Shown in pieces: positions 1 to 10,330 of a DNA stretch of 64,000 bases. Each line of letters opens with the position of its first letter. Position 1 is the first letter of the stretch. The notes below the pieces were generated by a model that saw nothing but the letters and a program-made list of their open reading frames with translations, was not told the origin of the DNA and ran no database searches. Source of the DNA: Cordia subcordata (taxonomy: Eukaryota; Streptophyta; Magnoliopsida; Boraginales; Cordiaceae); NCBI GenBank assembly GCA_028554755.1, contig JAPTOF010000024.1, positions 868,001 through 932,000 on the forward strand. Reading direction: 5' to 3'. The translations under genes and the position numbers were made by a program.

Positions 1-257
1 TCCAAAGGGATCTTAAAGAGTACAAACAAAAATGTGCCAAATTCCTACTTAATGATGAATCCAGGGATGAGTACTCAGTTAACCAAACCAAAACCAAAAT
101 TGAATTTTAGTATTTGAATTTCTGAATTTTTCAAAATTAATAATCGAAACTTAACCAAACTATATTAATAAATGAAATTATTTTAATTGAATTTTTTGTT
201 TGTTTTCAGTTATAATTGAATTTTTTAAAAGAAAAATCATACATGAAGTATACTCGA
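1..257. other. AT-rich non-coding flank
   Basis: No open reading frame of note. The stretch is rich in A and T, with runs such as AACCAAACCAAAACC near 80 and several TTGAATTTTT-like runs near 100-240. It adjoins a diverged LTR that starts at 258. I cannot assign it to an element; it may be older host DNA or an eroded repeat. Confidence 0.5.
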
Positions 258-1747
258 TGGTATGTGACAATGAAGTACAGATACACCAAGTTTTACACTG
301 GCAAGCGTACAGATCATGTCTAGTATAGTGCATGCGTAAGGTATTGTTATCATAGGGAGGCTACCTTAGTTTGGTCTCTACTTGCTCAGTGCCTAAAACT
401 AGCTACGTGTGCACATGTGTATGCTTTCTTTAAGATGTGAAAGGAGCTTGAGGAAAGGAAAATAAACCTAAGCTGACCTAATGTAATAGAGGAACCTAGG
501 GTGCCAAGATAGGGAAAGAAAGCTTTACAAGATGGAAGGGGATCTTAGGCGATTGCTTTGTAACTAGACTCAGGCTACAATAATGATTTGATTTATCTAT
601 AGCTCAATTGCTCTCATTGGTGTTGATTAACATCCTACTCGAGAGATTAACCTATTAGTATTGTTTCATACTAGAGATTAGACGCCTAGAGCATTAATTA
701 GTGCTAGTAGGTACCCTTTTAGTATTTTTTTAGACTAGAGGTATACTCCTACCACACAAGTCATCTATTAAGCATACTAATCAATACATAGTTGCAAATA
801 GGGCTCATACTGTTAGCATGGATTAAGGCTAAGGTTACACCACTACCAATAGCATTTAAGTACGAAATAACACATGCAACTTTACTTAGGTATTTTAACA
901 AACACATAGACATGTTCGATTATCAACTTATAGACATATTGATTCATGCCATTAATCAATGTAAAAAGCATGTATTAATAGCCAAAGATATACAAAAATC
1001 CTTTATTCATTGCCCTAATCTATTATACAACAGCAAACACCCTAAGATCTAGCCTAATCTAGCAACATATTTACAAGATCTAGAAAGAGACCCCTAAATC
1101 TTGCTTCCAAATCCATAAAAGCCCTTCAAATCCTTGTTAGATGCTTCAATCCTAGCTTGGTATGGGGTTTAGATGGTGATTTGGGGTTTTAATTGAAGTA
1201 AGAAAAGGGTTAGGGTTAATGGGTGTGAGAGATTATTAGGTTACTCCCTTAATTTTGTTGAAAAGTGCACTCAAATAGAGCTTTCTTGTGTATAGCTGAG
1301 GGACCAACCGGCTTCAGAAAGTGGCCAACCGGCCAAAATGGGTGACATTTTGATTAGGTCAGGGGACTTAGCCGGTCGATTGGCTTTCAGTCGGGGGACC
1401 TATCCTGTACAAGGGAAGTCAACCAGGCTTCTCTGTGTTAGGCCCAAATATTCACCTTCTTGTGCCCAATCTTCTTCGTTTGCTTCATTTTTCATCTGGG
1501 AGCCTCCAAAGTGCCTTTTCTTCATTTCTTTGTCTTCAAAACACCTTTAAACTTTACTTCACATCCCAAGCATCATCAATTAAGCTTCAATCATCACTCT
1601 TTTTTAGTATAGTATTTAGCATCTAAATATGTACAAATATTAACAATTATGCATAAACTCGATACTAAATGCACTCAATTATACTCTACACACCTCTAAA
1701 TGTGGATTCAAAAACTAGATGCAAATACACACAAAAGACACATATCA
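258..1747 (-). repeat. Diverged Athila-like LTR (H-type family)
   Basis: On the minus strand this LTR begins TGATATGTGTC (1747 downwards) and ends ACATACCA (258), giving a short terminal inverted repeat. Its R/U5-like part near 300-350 (GCAAGCGTACAGATC, then CATAGGGAGG) matches the same place in the main Athila LTRs. Positions 1600-1747, read as reverse complement, match the LTR start at 63010-63175. A CG-rich block near 1300-1400 (AACCGGCTTC, GCCGGTCGATTGGC) corresponds to the palindrome array of the other LTRs. Flanking pentamers (CTCGA, ATACA) do not match, so it is either an old solo LTR or one end of a truncated element. The small open frames inside it are chance. Confidence 0.7.
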
Positions 1748-1842
1748 ATACATTATACTAAACTAACCAACCAAATTCTTTTGTAATTATAATAACTGAA
1801 TTCCAATATCAATCATCAAATTTCGCATTATGTATATAAGGG
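1748..1842. other. Short spacer with left target site of Athila-D
   Basis: These 95 bp separate the diverged LTR from Athila-D. The last five bases, AAGGG (1838-1842), should be one copy of the target-site duplication of Athila-D; the partner copy is not in view because the other end of D is broken at 39793. Confidence 0.5.
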
Positions 1843-3659
1843 TGATGTCGTCTCTCGAGTGCAAGCTTTAAAGGCCCGCAAGTGCACGGATCGGTGTAGT
1901 AGAGTGTGTACGAGAATAGTTGTCAAACCATAGGAAGGCTAGTTGGTAGAGTGGATTCTGTGCTCGCGTGTCCTAAAGATGCCGAAAAGAAAGCCTATAC
2001 TTAGCATTTTTTTAGGATTTTTTATTAACGGGAGCTCGAGACTAAGAAAATAAAACTACACTATGAGAAGGGAAAGCGGGGAAACAAGCTAATCTAGAGG
2101 GAACTAATAAATGCAAAGGTGTTAGGGTGACTTTAACTTATGAATAGGTGATTCTATACTCAGATGTTGTGGGATTAAAGGATGATGGCTTACTATGGTG
2201 ATTGCTCTTAGCTAGGTTGCTAATTAGCATCCTAATTTCCCCTTAGGACTTAGTGCGAGTCCGTCCCCACGCAGCGCCTCCTAGGGCTACGGTGTGGTCC
2301 TTATGACGTAGGGCCTTAAGAGTGATTAACTAGCTCCCTAGATGACTTAGAATGAACCTACCCTAGTACCTAAACCATTGGCTGGATTTAAAGCCAAAGA
2401 AGACTCGACTTAGGCTTGCTCTAAATTGCGTGCCGTCATTCTAAGGTCACTACAATGGAATCCAACTTTGTTAGCACATTCATACATGTTCTAGGCCAAG
2501 GTGTTCGTGAATAATGGGATTTATTCAACTGCCAAACATCATCATGTTTGGATTACACCATTAGAAGCAATTAACTAGCAACATATAAACATTATTAAAG
2601 TCATATACACTACTAGGTATGGATACATGCATATAGACATGAATATAAGCATTTCCCACTTCATAGCATCCACATCTAAACATGTAGACTTGATTATAGT
2701 ATGGGTTCAATGTGTTTAGTAACAAATAGACTTCAATTTATACACATACTACTCATTTAGGCATTTTATCAAACACATGGACATGAATGAGAAAATAACC
2801 ATTTGAACAAGAAAATCAAAACATATATATATTCTACCATCAAATCCATATCATAAGAGTATACAATTACCCCATTACATAAGCTAAATCACTTTACACA
2901 AGTCTACTCAATCATAATAGAAAATAGAATGAAAGAGAGATTATAAAACTTTCCTTTCATCCTAACTAATCTTGTACAAAGCTCTTGAGCAAACTTGAAT
3001 CCAAATGTCTGAAACCCTCCAAACCAAACTTGATTCAAGGTGAGAGATGTGTGAGAAAATGTGTGTGAGGTGGGAATTAGGGTTAAATGTGTGACATGTA
3101 GGTATGAAGTGTGTGCGATGGGTCTAAAATCTTCTTTCTTTTTATCTGTAAAATCGGGCCCTATTTATAGATTTCCGTGCACTGCCGTTGACTGGCTGAA
3201 GGGGTAGTCGACTGTCATTTTTTGGTATCTCTCTAGAGTGCCTAGTCGACCTAGCCGGTTGATCGGCTTGAAAGAGGAACTCGACCGGCAATTTTTTGTT
3301 GCTTTCTAGAGCGGCCGGTCGACCTAATCAGTCGACCGGCTTTTCTTCTAGGTCGTCCGGCTGACTTTTGTTCCTCTATTTTTTATATTTTCGGCCTCCA
3401 ATCTTCTCCTTGGACCCATGCATATTCCATTTTTATCACCCATCAACGTCCAATCTTGATCTTAACCCAAAGTTCACCTAAATCATTGAAAACAAGCAAC
3501 TAGCATAGCATTTGTCTCTTTAACTCAACTATATACAATTGTCTATGCTTAAGCCTATTCTTAGCATAAGTACTACACTAATGTATCTTCATAAGCACTT
3601 AACACCTCTTAAACATAGGCAATTAACAGCATAAATGCACACAAAAACACAACACATCA
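1843..3659 (-). repeat. Athila-D 3' LTR
   Basis: An LTR of 1817 bp. On the minus strand it starts TGATGTGTTG (3659 downwards) and ends CGACATCA (1843). It is followed at 3660 by the polypurine tract, which fixes it as the 3' LTR. It carries the features shared by the family: the GTCGACCGGC block (about 3180-3370), a TATA box just below it, two copies of the TTTAAA-centred dyad (near 2385-2400), and the R/U5 motif near 1880-1900. Confidence 0.92.
3161..3170 (-). promoter_or_regulatory. LTR TATA box (CTATAAATAG)
   Basis: Read on the minus strand this is CTATAAATAG followed by GGCCCGATTTT. The same arrangement, a TATA box directly before a GCCCGATTTT-like start, recurs in the LTRs of A, B and C. 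It is probably the RNA polymerase II core promoter separating U3 from R; the start site itself is inferred. Confidence 0.65.
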
Positions 3660-3700
3660 ACACCCCCAAACCTTCTCCTTAGTTGTCCTTAAGTAAGCCC
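3660..3700 (-). promoter_or_regulatory. Athila-D polypurine tract and hairpin
   Basis: Read on the minus strand, an inverted repeat around GGACAA is followed by GGAGAAGGTTTGGGGGTGT, which abuts the 3' LTR. A purine-rich tract in this place primes plus-strand DNA synthesis in LTR retrotransposons. The hairpin arms are partly eroded here compared with Athila-C. Confidence 0.8.
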
Positions 3701-5002
3701 AATCTCAAGTTTATTTCCAAAGCCAGTGCAATGGAATGTCTAAGGGATTTACTCGCTATCAAAGTTAGTCTATGAAGCATGAAGGGGGCATTCCTATTGT
3801 GGAGAGATCCCCAAATCTCTTCAGATCCTCCCTCTACTCATAAGGGGTGTCGTTCCTTATGGGAATTTCCCAAGTAGCCAATCCACCATAAGCCTAGGAT
3901 TCTAACTCACACACTCAGGATATTGATATTTCGTTCCCCCTCAACTAACATGGCCTCCTTAACATGCACAAAGCTTTAAAGACAAGAAGAAAGAGAATAT
4001 ACAAACACATTGGCTTATAAAAAGCCTTATTCACATATCTACAAAGATGATAACATGTGCTAAGCTGATATTGTGTCACTTACGCACTTATTAACAAAAC
4101 TTTTTGGTGCCTTTGGCTTTTTCTCTTTTTTTCAAAATTTTTTACTTTTGCACCTTTTGGCCTTTTTCAAATTTTTTTTTGATTTTTTATGCTTTGCATT
4201 GCATTTACACAAAAACAAAGAAAAAGAAAAGCTTAGGCACAAGAAAAAGGACAAATTAAGGGGAAGGCACCCATATCAACGACCCTTTCTTTATTCACTC
4301 TTTCCTACCAAGCTATGAGGTGGCTAAAAGGGATGTTCTCGAAGGTCCTCACTCCTCACAACTTTCAAGGGTATCCCCTCCAAGACTTGGTTTTTAGTCC
4401 ACTCCATTCACTTCCGCACAATGCAACTCATATTTACCAATCAGTAAAGTCAATTACAATAGCCAACACAATGATGAACTAAGAAATAAACACTCTACAT
4501 GCATCAAAATAAAAAAAAATTCACCATTTTAAGCACATAATGCAATCTACCTAAAGGAAACATAAAAAACAATAAGACCAGACCCCCACACCTCCAAGCC
4601 TAAACTTTGCTTGTCCTCAAGCAAATAGAGCAAAGCACATAAACAAGCAAATTATCATTACAAAGCAAGTAAGGGTAGTGGTGATGGGGCAAAAACATGG
4701 GGACAAGTGGAGAAAGGATAGATACAACGTTGTGTTTTCTTCAGTGTTCTCCATGCCAATGATAGATCACCATACTACTAACCCTGTGACTTATAATTCA
4801 TAAACACTCAAAGAAAACAAGGTTAGTAGCATCACCTATGCAACCTCACATTGGCATGTGCAATAATAAGCAATGGTGTGTCTTATAGGACTAAGGATCA
4901 GGATTTAGCACTTTTGGTGTAGGTGAAAGAAGAAGAAAGGAAAATGAAACAAGTGCAAAATTGCAAAATTGAACCTAGGTTGCGTTCTAATAGCGCTAAC
5001 CA
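3701..5002 (-). other. Athila-D 3' non-coding region with internal second polypurine tract
   Basis: About 1.3 kb between the integrase end and the 3' LTR, without an open frame longer than chance. No env-like gene is visible. A second copy of the hairpin plus polypurine module lies at 4582-4626, roughly 0.9 kb from the terminal one. The stretch near 4100-4200 is very T-rich on the plus strand. Confidence 0.7.
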
Positions 5003-5499
5003 CCATGCCTTCAGCCAGGTGAACACTAACTCATCTTTAACCTTCATATATGGGATCCTGAAGCATTAAAACTTCTATACGAGCCATGCTCGGATCATTT
5101 GCATGCTTCAGGCACTGCCCATTCACTGTGATCTCTTAGTCATCCTTTAAGTCCTTGATCTTGACCACTCCAGAAGGATAGACAACCAACACTTCATACG
5201 GACCATCCTATCTTGACTTGAGCTTACTTGGAAAGAGCTTCAAATGTGAGTTAAATAATCAAACTTTATCAGAGGGAGAGAATGATTTCTTAAAAATATG
5301 TTTATCATGAATTCTTTTCATCCTATCCTTATAAAGGTTGGCGTTCTCATATGCCTCAAGCCTAAGCTCCTCTAATTCCACTAGGTCAAGCTTTCTTTTC
5401 TCACCTACTTTTGCCAAATCAAAATTTAGGGCTTTAATTTCCCAATAAGCCCTATTCTCAAGTTTTACCGGCAAGTGACAAGCTTTCCTATAAACCAAT
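5003..5499 (-). pseudogene. Athila-D integrase, C-terminal part
   Basis: The frame at 5498-5259 matches the C-terminal integrase region of the other copies (KACHLPVKLENRAYW at the start, [13 protein letters not shown] near the end). It continues, with a stop, through a segment corresponding to GPYEV and QRLKHAYD to about 5003. The gene is cut at 5499 by insertion of Athila-A; the catalytic part resumes at 33435. It is non-functional. Confidence 0.88.
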
Positions 5500-5760
5500 T
5501 GATGTGTTGTGTTTTTGTGTGTGTTTGCATTATTATTTGCCTATGTTTGAGAGGTATTAAGTGCTCAAAAAGATGCATTAGTGTAATGCTTTTGATAAGA
5601 ATAGGATTAAGTGTAAAAAAATGTACATATTGAGTTTAAAAGACAAATTGCTGTACTAATTGCTTGTTTTCACTGATTTAGATGAACTTTGGGTTAAGAT
5701 CGAGATTGGACGATGTTAGGTGATGAAGATCAAAGGCCAAAAAGACAAAGAATAGAGGAA

Positions 5761-5945
5761 GGAAAGTCAACCAGATGACCTAAGAGGAGATGCCAGTCGA
5801 CCGGCCACTCTAGAGAGGTGTTAAAAATTGCCGGACGACCATCCCTCCAGAGTTTGGTCGACCGGCCAGTCCAGAGAGCATCACCAAAAAAGCCAGTCGA
5901 GCTAAGAGGAGAAGCTGGTTGACTGACTAGGTCGACCGACAGTGC
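5761..5945 (+). repeat. CG-rich palindrome array in U3 (decayed)
   Basis: Repeated variants of GCCGGTCGACCGGC separated by ACTCCAGAGAGC-like spacers, for example CCAGTCGACCGGCCACTC near 5791 and GGTCGACCGGCCAGTCC near 5855. Many CpGs have become TpG or CpA here. The array ends about 10 bp before the TATA box, which suggests a proximal promoter element; that role is inferred. Confidence 0.7.
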
Positions 5946-5952
5946 GAGCTGA

Positions 5953-5960
5953 TATAAAAG
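5953..5960 (+). promoter_or_regulatory. LTR TATA box (TATAAAAG)
   Basis: TATAAAAG followed by CTCGATTTTCAGAC. The same box is present at 13071-13078 (B, 5' LTR) and 32041-32048 (A, 3' LTR). It should drive transcription of Athila-A genomic RNA. Confidence 0.7.
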
Positions 5961-7346
5961 CTCGATTTTCAGACTTAAAGAGGGAATCTTTTTAACAATT
6001 CTCGGGAGAATCTTTACACACCCATCACCGACACACACTTAACCTTAGTCTTCACCCACATCGCACACACTCTCTCACACATTTCATCACTTTGAAGCAA
6101 GAGAATTTAGAGGGTTTCAACATTTGGATTCAAGTTGCTCAAGGGCTTTGTACAAGATTAGGTAAGATGAAAGGAAAGCTTCACAAACTCTCTTTCATTC
6201 TATCTCTTATTATGATTAAGTAGACTTGTGTAAGGTGATTTAACTTATGTAATGGGTTAGCTATATGCTTTTATGATATGGGATTAAATTGCTAAATATA
6301 TACATGTTTCATTTTCTTGTTCAAATGGTTATTTTCTCATTCATGTCTATGTGTTTGATTAAATGCCTAAATGAGTAGCATGTGTATAAATTGAAGTCTA
6401 TTTATTACTAAACACATCTAATCCATGCTATAGTCATGTCTATGTGTTTATATATGGGTGAAATAAAGTGGGCAATGCTTATATTTATGTCTATGTATAT
6501 ATTTGCATGCCTAGTAGTGAATATGACATCAATAACGCATACATGTTGGTTGTTAATTGCTTCTAATGGTGTAATCCTAGCATGACGATGTTTGGTAGTT
6601 GAATAGATCCTTTTACATGGACACCTTGGCCTAGAACATGTATGAATGCGCTATCAAGTCAAATCTTGTTGTAGTGACCTTAGAATGATGGTAGGTGATT
6701 TAGGGCTAGCCTAGGCCGAGTCTCCTTTGGCTTTAAATCCAACCAATAGGATTTAGGATAGGACTAATCAACCTTAGCAACTCTATATCTTGGCTTTAAA
6801 TCCAACCAATGATTTAGGTACTAGGGCAGGTTTATTTTAAGTCACCTAGGAAGCTAATTGGTCACTCCTAAGGTCCTAGGTCATAAGGATATGCCGTAGC
6901 TCTAGAAGGCCCCACCTAGGGACGGACCAGTATGGAGTTCTAGAGGGAAATTAAGACACTGATTTGGTAACCTAGTTAAAGCAATAACTAAAGTAAGCCA
7001 TTATTCTTTAATCCCATAGCATTTGAGTATAGAATCACCCATTCATAAGTTAAAGTCACCCTAACACCTTTCCATTTGTTAGTTCCTTTAAATTAGCTTG
7101 TCCCCACTTTTCCATTCTTGTAGTTTAATTTAATTTTCTTTAGTTAGAGCTCCTGACCATCCAAAATCCCAAAAATAGATAGTTTAGGTTTCTTTTTTAA
7201 GCACACTCAAGAATACACACATAGAATCCATCTTAGAACATAGCCTCCTTCTGGAATCAACCCCTCATTTGTACACACTTTACTACACCGATCCGTGCAC
7301 TTGCGGGTCTTTAGAGCATGCACTCAAAAGACGAAGATCAAGTTCT

Positions 7347-7364
7347 TAGCGCCGTTGCCGGGGA
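7347..7364 (+). promoter_or_regulatory. Athila-A primer binding site (tRNA-Asp)
   Basis: TAGCGCCGTTGCCGGGGA differs by one base from TGGCGCCGTTGCCGGGGA, which is complementary to the 3' end of plant tRNA-Asp(GUC). It starts six bases after the LTR end. This primer is typical of Athila. Confidence 0.9.
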
Positions 7365-7621
7365 GGCACAGTGGCTTGCATTTTTTGTTTGTGTGTTTTA
7401 GTAGTCGCTTTTCTTGTTTCCTTGCTTTTCTTTTATAGTTTGTTTAGTTTTTGCTTATCTTGTTTATCATTTATATTATCTTTCTTTAGTTTTTTGTTTA
7501 TCTATTTCAGCTTTTGTCTTTATTTTTAGTAGACTTTCTAGGATTGTGGTTTATTAGCTATAGTTTTAGGAATATTGAAGTTTTTAGGGGTTGAAGTGGC
7601 CGAAGTTAAGATAGTTTGTGC
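7365..7621 (+). other. Athila-A leader
   Basis: T-rich untranslated leader between primer site and gag, rich in runs such as TTGTTTATC. No gene. Athila-C sits in the corresponding leader of Athila-B. Confidence 0.7.
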
Positions 7622-9451
7622 ATGCTTGGTAGGAGATCCCTTAGAAATCCCCTAGTTTCTCTTAATCCCGAACCCGATAGAATTGCTAGAAATTTTAGGA
7701 ATTTAGGAGATCTTCTTGAGGAGATGGCCGATCCCAATCATCCTCCTAATCCTCCTAATCACCCAATGAATCCTATTCCACCTTATGATCACCTTGGGCA
7801 TCAAGCAAAAGATCATTTTAGATAAGAACCCCGTAGATTGGACCCACCTATAGATGAGGAACCCACTCGTAGGCAATTCTTTCTCCCTGAAGCCTTTGAG
7901 CCTAATTTGGCTATTCAAATTCCGAGTTTGGGGGAGATAAACTTCGAGATTAAGCTTAATATGTTGGTTATGCTTTCTTCCTTCTACGAGAAAAGCAATG
8001 AGAATCCTCCAGATCATATCACTGATTTCGTTGAGATGAGTTCCACTTTCCATGTCTCCAATGTCTCCCAAAAGGTCATACGTCTAAGAGTGTTTCCTTT
8101 CTCTCTTAAGGACAAGGCTAAGGCTTGGTTGCATTCCTTACTTAAAGGTTGCATTACTACATAGGCTGAGCTTCAATCTAAGTTCTTTAAAAAATTTTAT
8201 CCCATGGCCAAGCCGGCCGACCTTAGGATCACCATTATGACTTTCTCCCAACATGATCTAGAATCCTTTCATGAGGCTTGGAAAAGGTTCAAGGATATGC
8301 TTAGACAATGTCCACATCATGGGTGTGGCAATCATGACCTATTGTAATATTTCTTTCAAGATTTAAATGAACAAAATAGGGTGATGGTCAATACTGCCTC
8401 CGGTGGTGGCTTCTATCTTTTGAGACCGACCGAAGCATAGGAGAAAATAGAGTTGATGGCTGAAAATTCTTTTCAAAATTTTGCCATAGAAATGTCTAGT
8501 CAGGGAGGCAACAAGAGAAGTGTTAGTGAGGTTGGAGTTTCTTTAGATTTACCCACTAAGGTTGAGGCTTTGACAAATAAGCTAGATCGATTCATTTCCT
8601 TGTCTCTTTCATCCCAAGGTCATAGGATTAGTTCTATAGGTTTTTTCTCTGCATCTTTAGTTGTTGAAGTTTGTGCATTGTGTTCCGAGCCATCTCACGA
8701 GACCATAGCTTGCCTTTTAGCTTCTCAATTTCCTGAATTAATGGAAGAGCAAGTGTGTGCCACACAAGGTTATTCTCGTGAGTATAATCCATACTCGAAC
8801 ACATACAATTTGGGTTGGAGAGACAACCCAAAATTTTCTTGGAGACAAGGTCAGCATGAATCTAGCTCACATCCTCAGGTTCCACCTCAGCAACGACCTC
8901 GTCCTCAATATCTCCCAGGCTTCTATCATCTTAATCAGCCCCGTCTCCCTAGTGCTTCTTAACCTCAGGCTTTACCTACTCCTTTTAGTAGCTAGCCTCC
9001 TAGTAATGACATGATGAAAATAATGCAGTTCATTTAGAGCCAGCAACAGGAATTGGTAGAAAATATGTAGCAAATGGTGAGGTCTGAGGCACAGTTAAGA
9101 CAGATTGCTAGTTCGTTGAGCGCTAGAGACCCCGAGAAATTGCCTTCTCAACTGGATGTGAACCCTAGAGCCCAGTCCTGTTCCTCCACCGATGCCACTT
9201 ATCCCCCTTAGGCCCAGGCTAAGGCCATCACCGCTCTTAGGAGCAGTAAGGTAGTGGATAATAGGGTAGGAATTGATTTTGCAGTGCTTGCACCTAGTGG
9301 TCCTTTCAAGACTAGAGCATCACATAGTAGCCCGGCTGAAGGAAATTCTAGAGAGGGTCTTGTTGAGAGAGTTGAGCATACTAGAGAACATGGAGAGAGT
9401 AATACTTCTTGCCCACATTAGGAGGGAAAGGAGCCCATTGATGATTCCCAT
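7622..9451 (+). pseudogene. gag: Athila-A gag (capsid and nucleocapsid), broken
   Basis: Gag forms the virus-like particle and packages the RNA. I take the ATG at 7622 (MLGRRSLRNPL) as start because it is the first in-frame ATG and its surroundings are conserved in the other copies. The capsid core is recognised by FPFSLKDKAKAWLHSL near 8090-8140 and by ESFHEAWKRFKD near 8262-8297. A CCHC zinc knuckle (C-x2-C-x4-H-x4-C, CALCSEPSHETIAC) lies near 8670-8712. All segments share one frame, but stops interrupt at 7823, 8162, 8345, 8438 and 8960. Sister copies have CGA, TGG or CAA at these places, so the stops are transitions. The product is not made in full. Confidence 0.88.
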
Positions 9452-10330
9452 ATGTCTAGAAGTGTTGAGCCTAGAGTTCCCTTTCTATCCACCTTAGAGA
9501 GGCCTACACCTAGTGAGGATTCTAGGTTTCTCAAGGTTTTAGAGCATCTTAAGGACCTTAAGGTCAATCTTCCATTGATAGATGCGATCTTTTCTATTCC
9601 CTCATATTCTAAATTCTTTAAATATCTTTGTGCAAGGAAGCGTAGATTATCAAACATTCCTAAGAAAGTGAGGCATATGGAGAATGTGAGTAATATTTGT
9701 ACTTCGGGCCTCTCGCCCAAGATGAGTGACCCCGGAGCTTTCACCATTCCTTTTAGGATCTGAGAGACCTAGATTGATCACGCATTGTTAGATTTAGGAT
9801 CTAGTGTGAATCTCATTCCCTACTTCATTTGTCAGCAGCTAGGTCTAGGTGAGTTGTCCCCTACACATGTTATTCTTCAGCTAGCTGATAGGTCCGAGCG
9901 TAGACCTAGGGGTGTAATATAGGATGTTATGGTATAATTGGGTGAATTCGTGTACCTTATAGACTTCATAGTGTTAGATATAGATTCGAGACATGACTCT
10001 AGGCAGTCTACACCCGTTTTTCTAGGTCGCCCCTTCCTTGCCACCATAGATGCCATTATTCATTGTAGGTTGGGGTTGTTGCAGATGAAATTTAGGAATT
10101 TGAGATCCACTATGAAGGTTGTTGAGGCGGTGAATAGGGTTAGTATAGGAGGAGAAGATGGAGAAGAGTGCTTAAAAGTTGATGTGATTGATCCTTGTGT
10201 TGAAGATCTTGTAGAGAGAACTATGACCGATAGAGAAGATTTGAGGAAATTTGAGGAATTGATGTCTAGTTTTGATTTAGACACCGTAGAGTGGAAATGT
10301 GTAGCTTCTACTTCGTTGATTTAGAGCCAT
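9452..10330 (+). pseudogene. Athila-A protease region, broken
   Basis: This is the aspartic protease part of the polyprotein, which would cut gag-pol. It begins with the linker VEPRVPFLSTLERPTPSEDS and reaches the active-site segment LLDLGSSVNLIPY near 9785-9825. Athila proteases often have DLGAS-like motifs in place of D-S/T-G-A. It continues through FIVLDIDS and FLGRPFLATIDAI near 9970-10060. Stops at 9761, near 9770, near 9920 and at 10322 break it. The frame is the same as gag. Confidence 0.82.

Larger units (their letters stand above)
5500..7340 (+). repeat. Athila-A 5' LTR
   Basis: An LTR of 1841 bp, from TGATGTGTTG to GAAGATCA. The order of parts is: a U3 start block conserved in all copies, the GTCGACCGGC array (5761-5945), TATA box 5953-5960, a CA-rich tract near 6030-6090, two TTGGCTTTAAATCC-type dyads (6717-6815), and the R/U5 motif GATCCGTGCACTTGCGGG near 7290. 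It is immediately followed by the leader base run AGTTCT and the primer site. Confidence 0.93.

Noticed and set aside
792..1626. Open frames of 60-86 codons near the left end
   Set aside because: They lie inside a diverged LTR, lack known motifs and have no counterpart in related LTRs.
258..1747. A target-site duplication for the left diverged LTR
   Set aside because: The flanking pentamers CTCGA and ATACA do not match, so I do not claim a bounded solo LTR.
4073..4318. A Phe-rich, membrane-like small protein in the D 3' region (similar ones at 30860-31147 and 59811-60113)
   Set aside because: The hydrophobic run comes from T-rich low-complexity DNA, the frame is not kept between copies, and strand use is inconsistent with the element.
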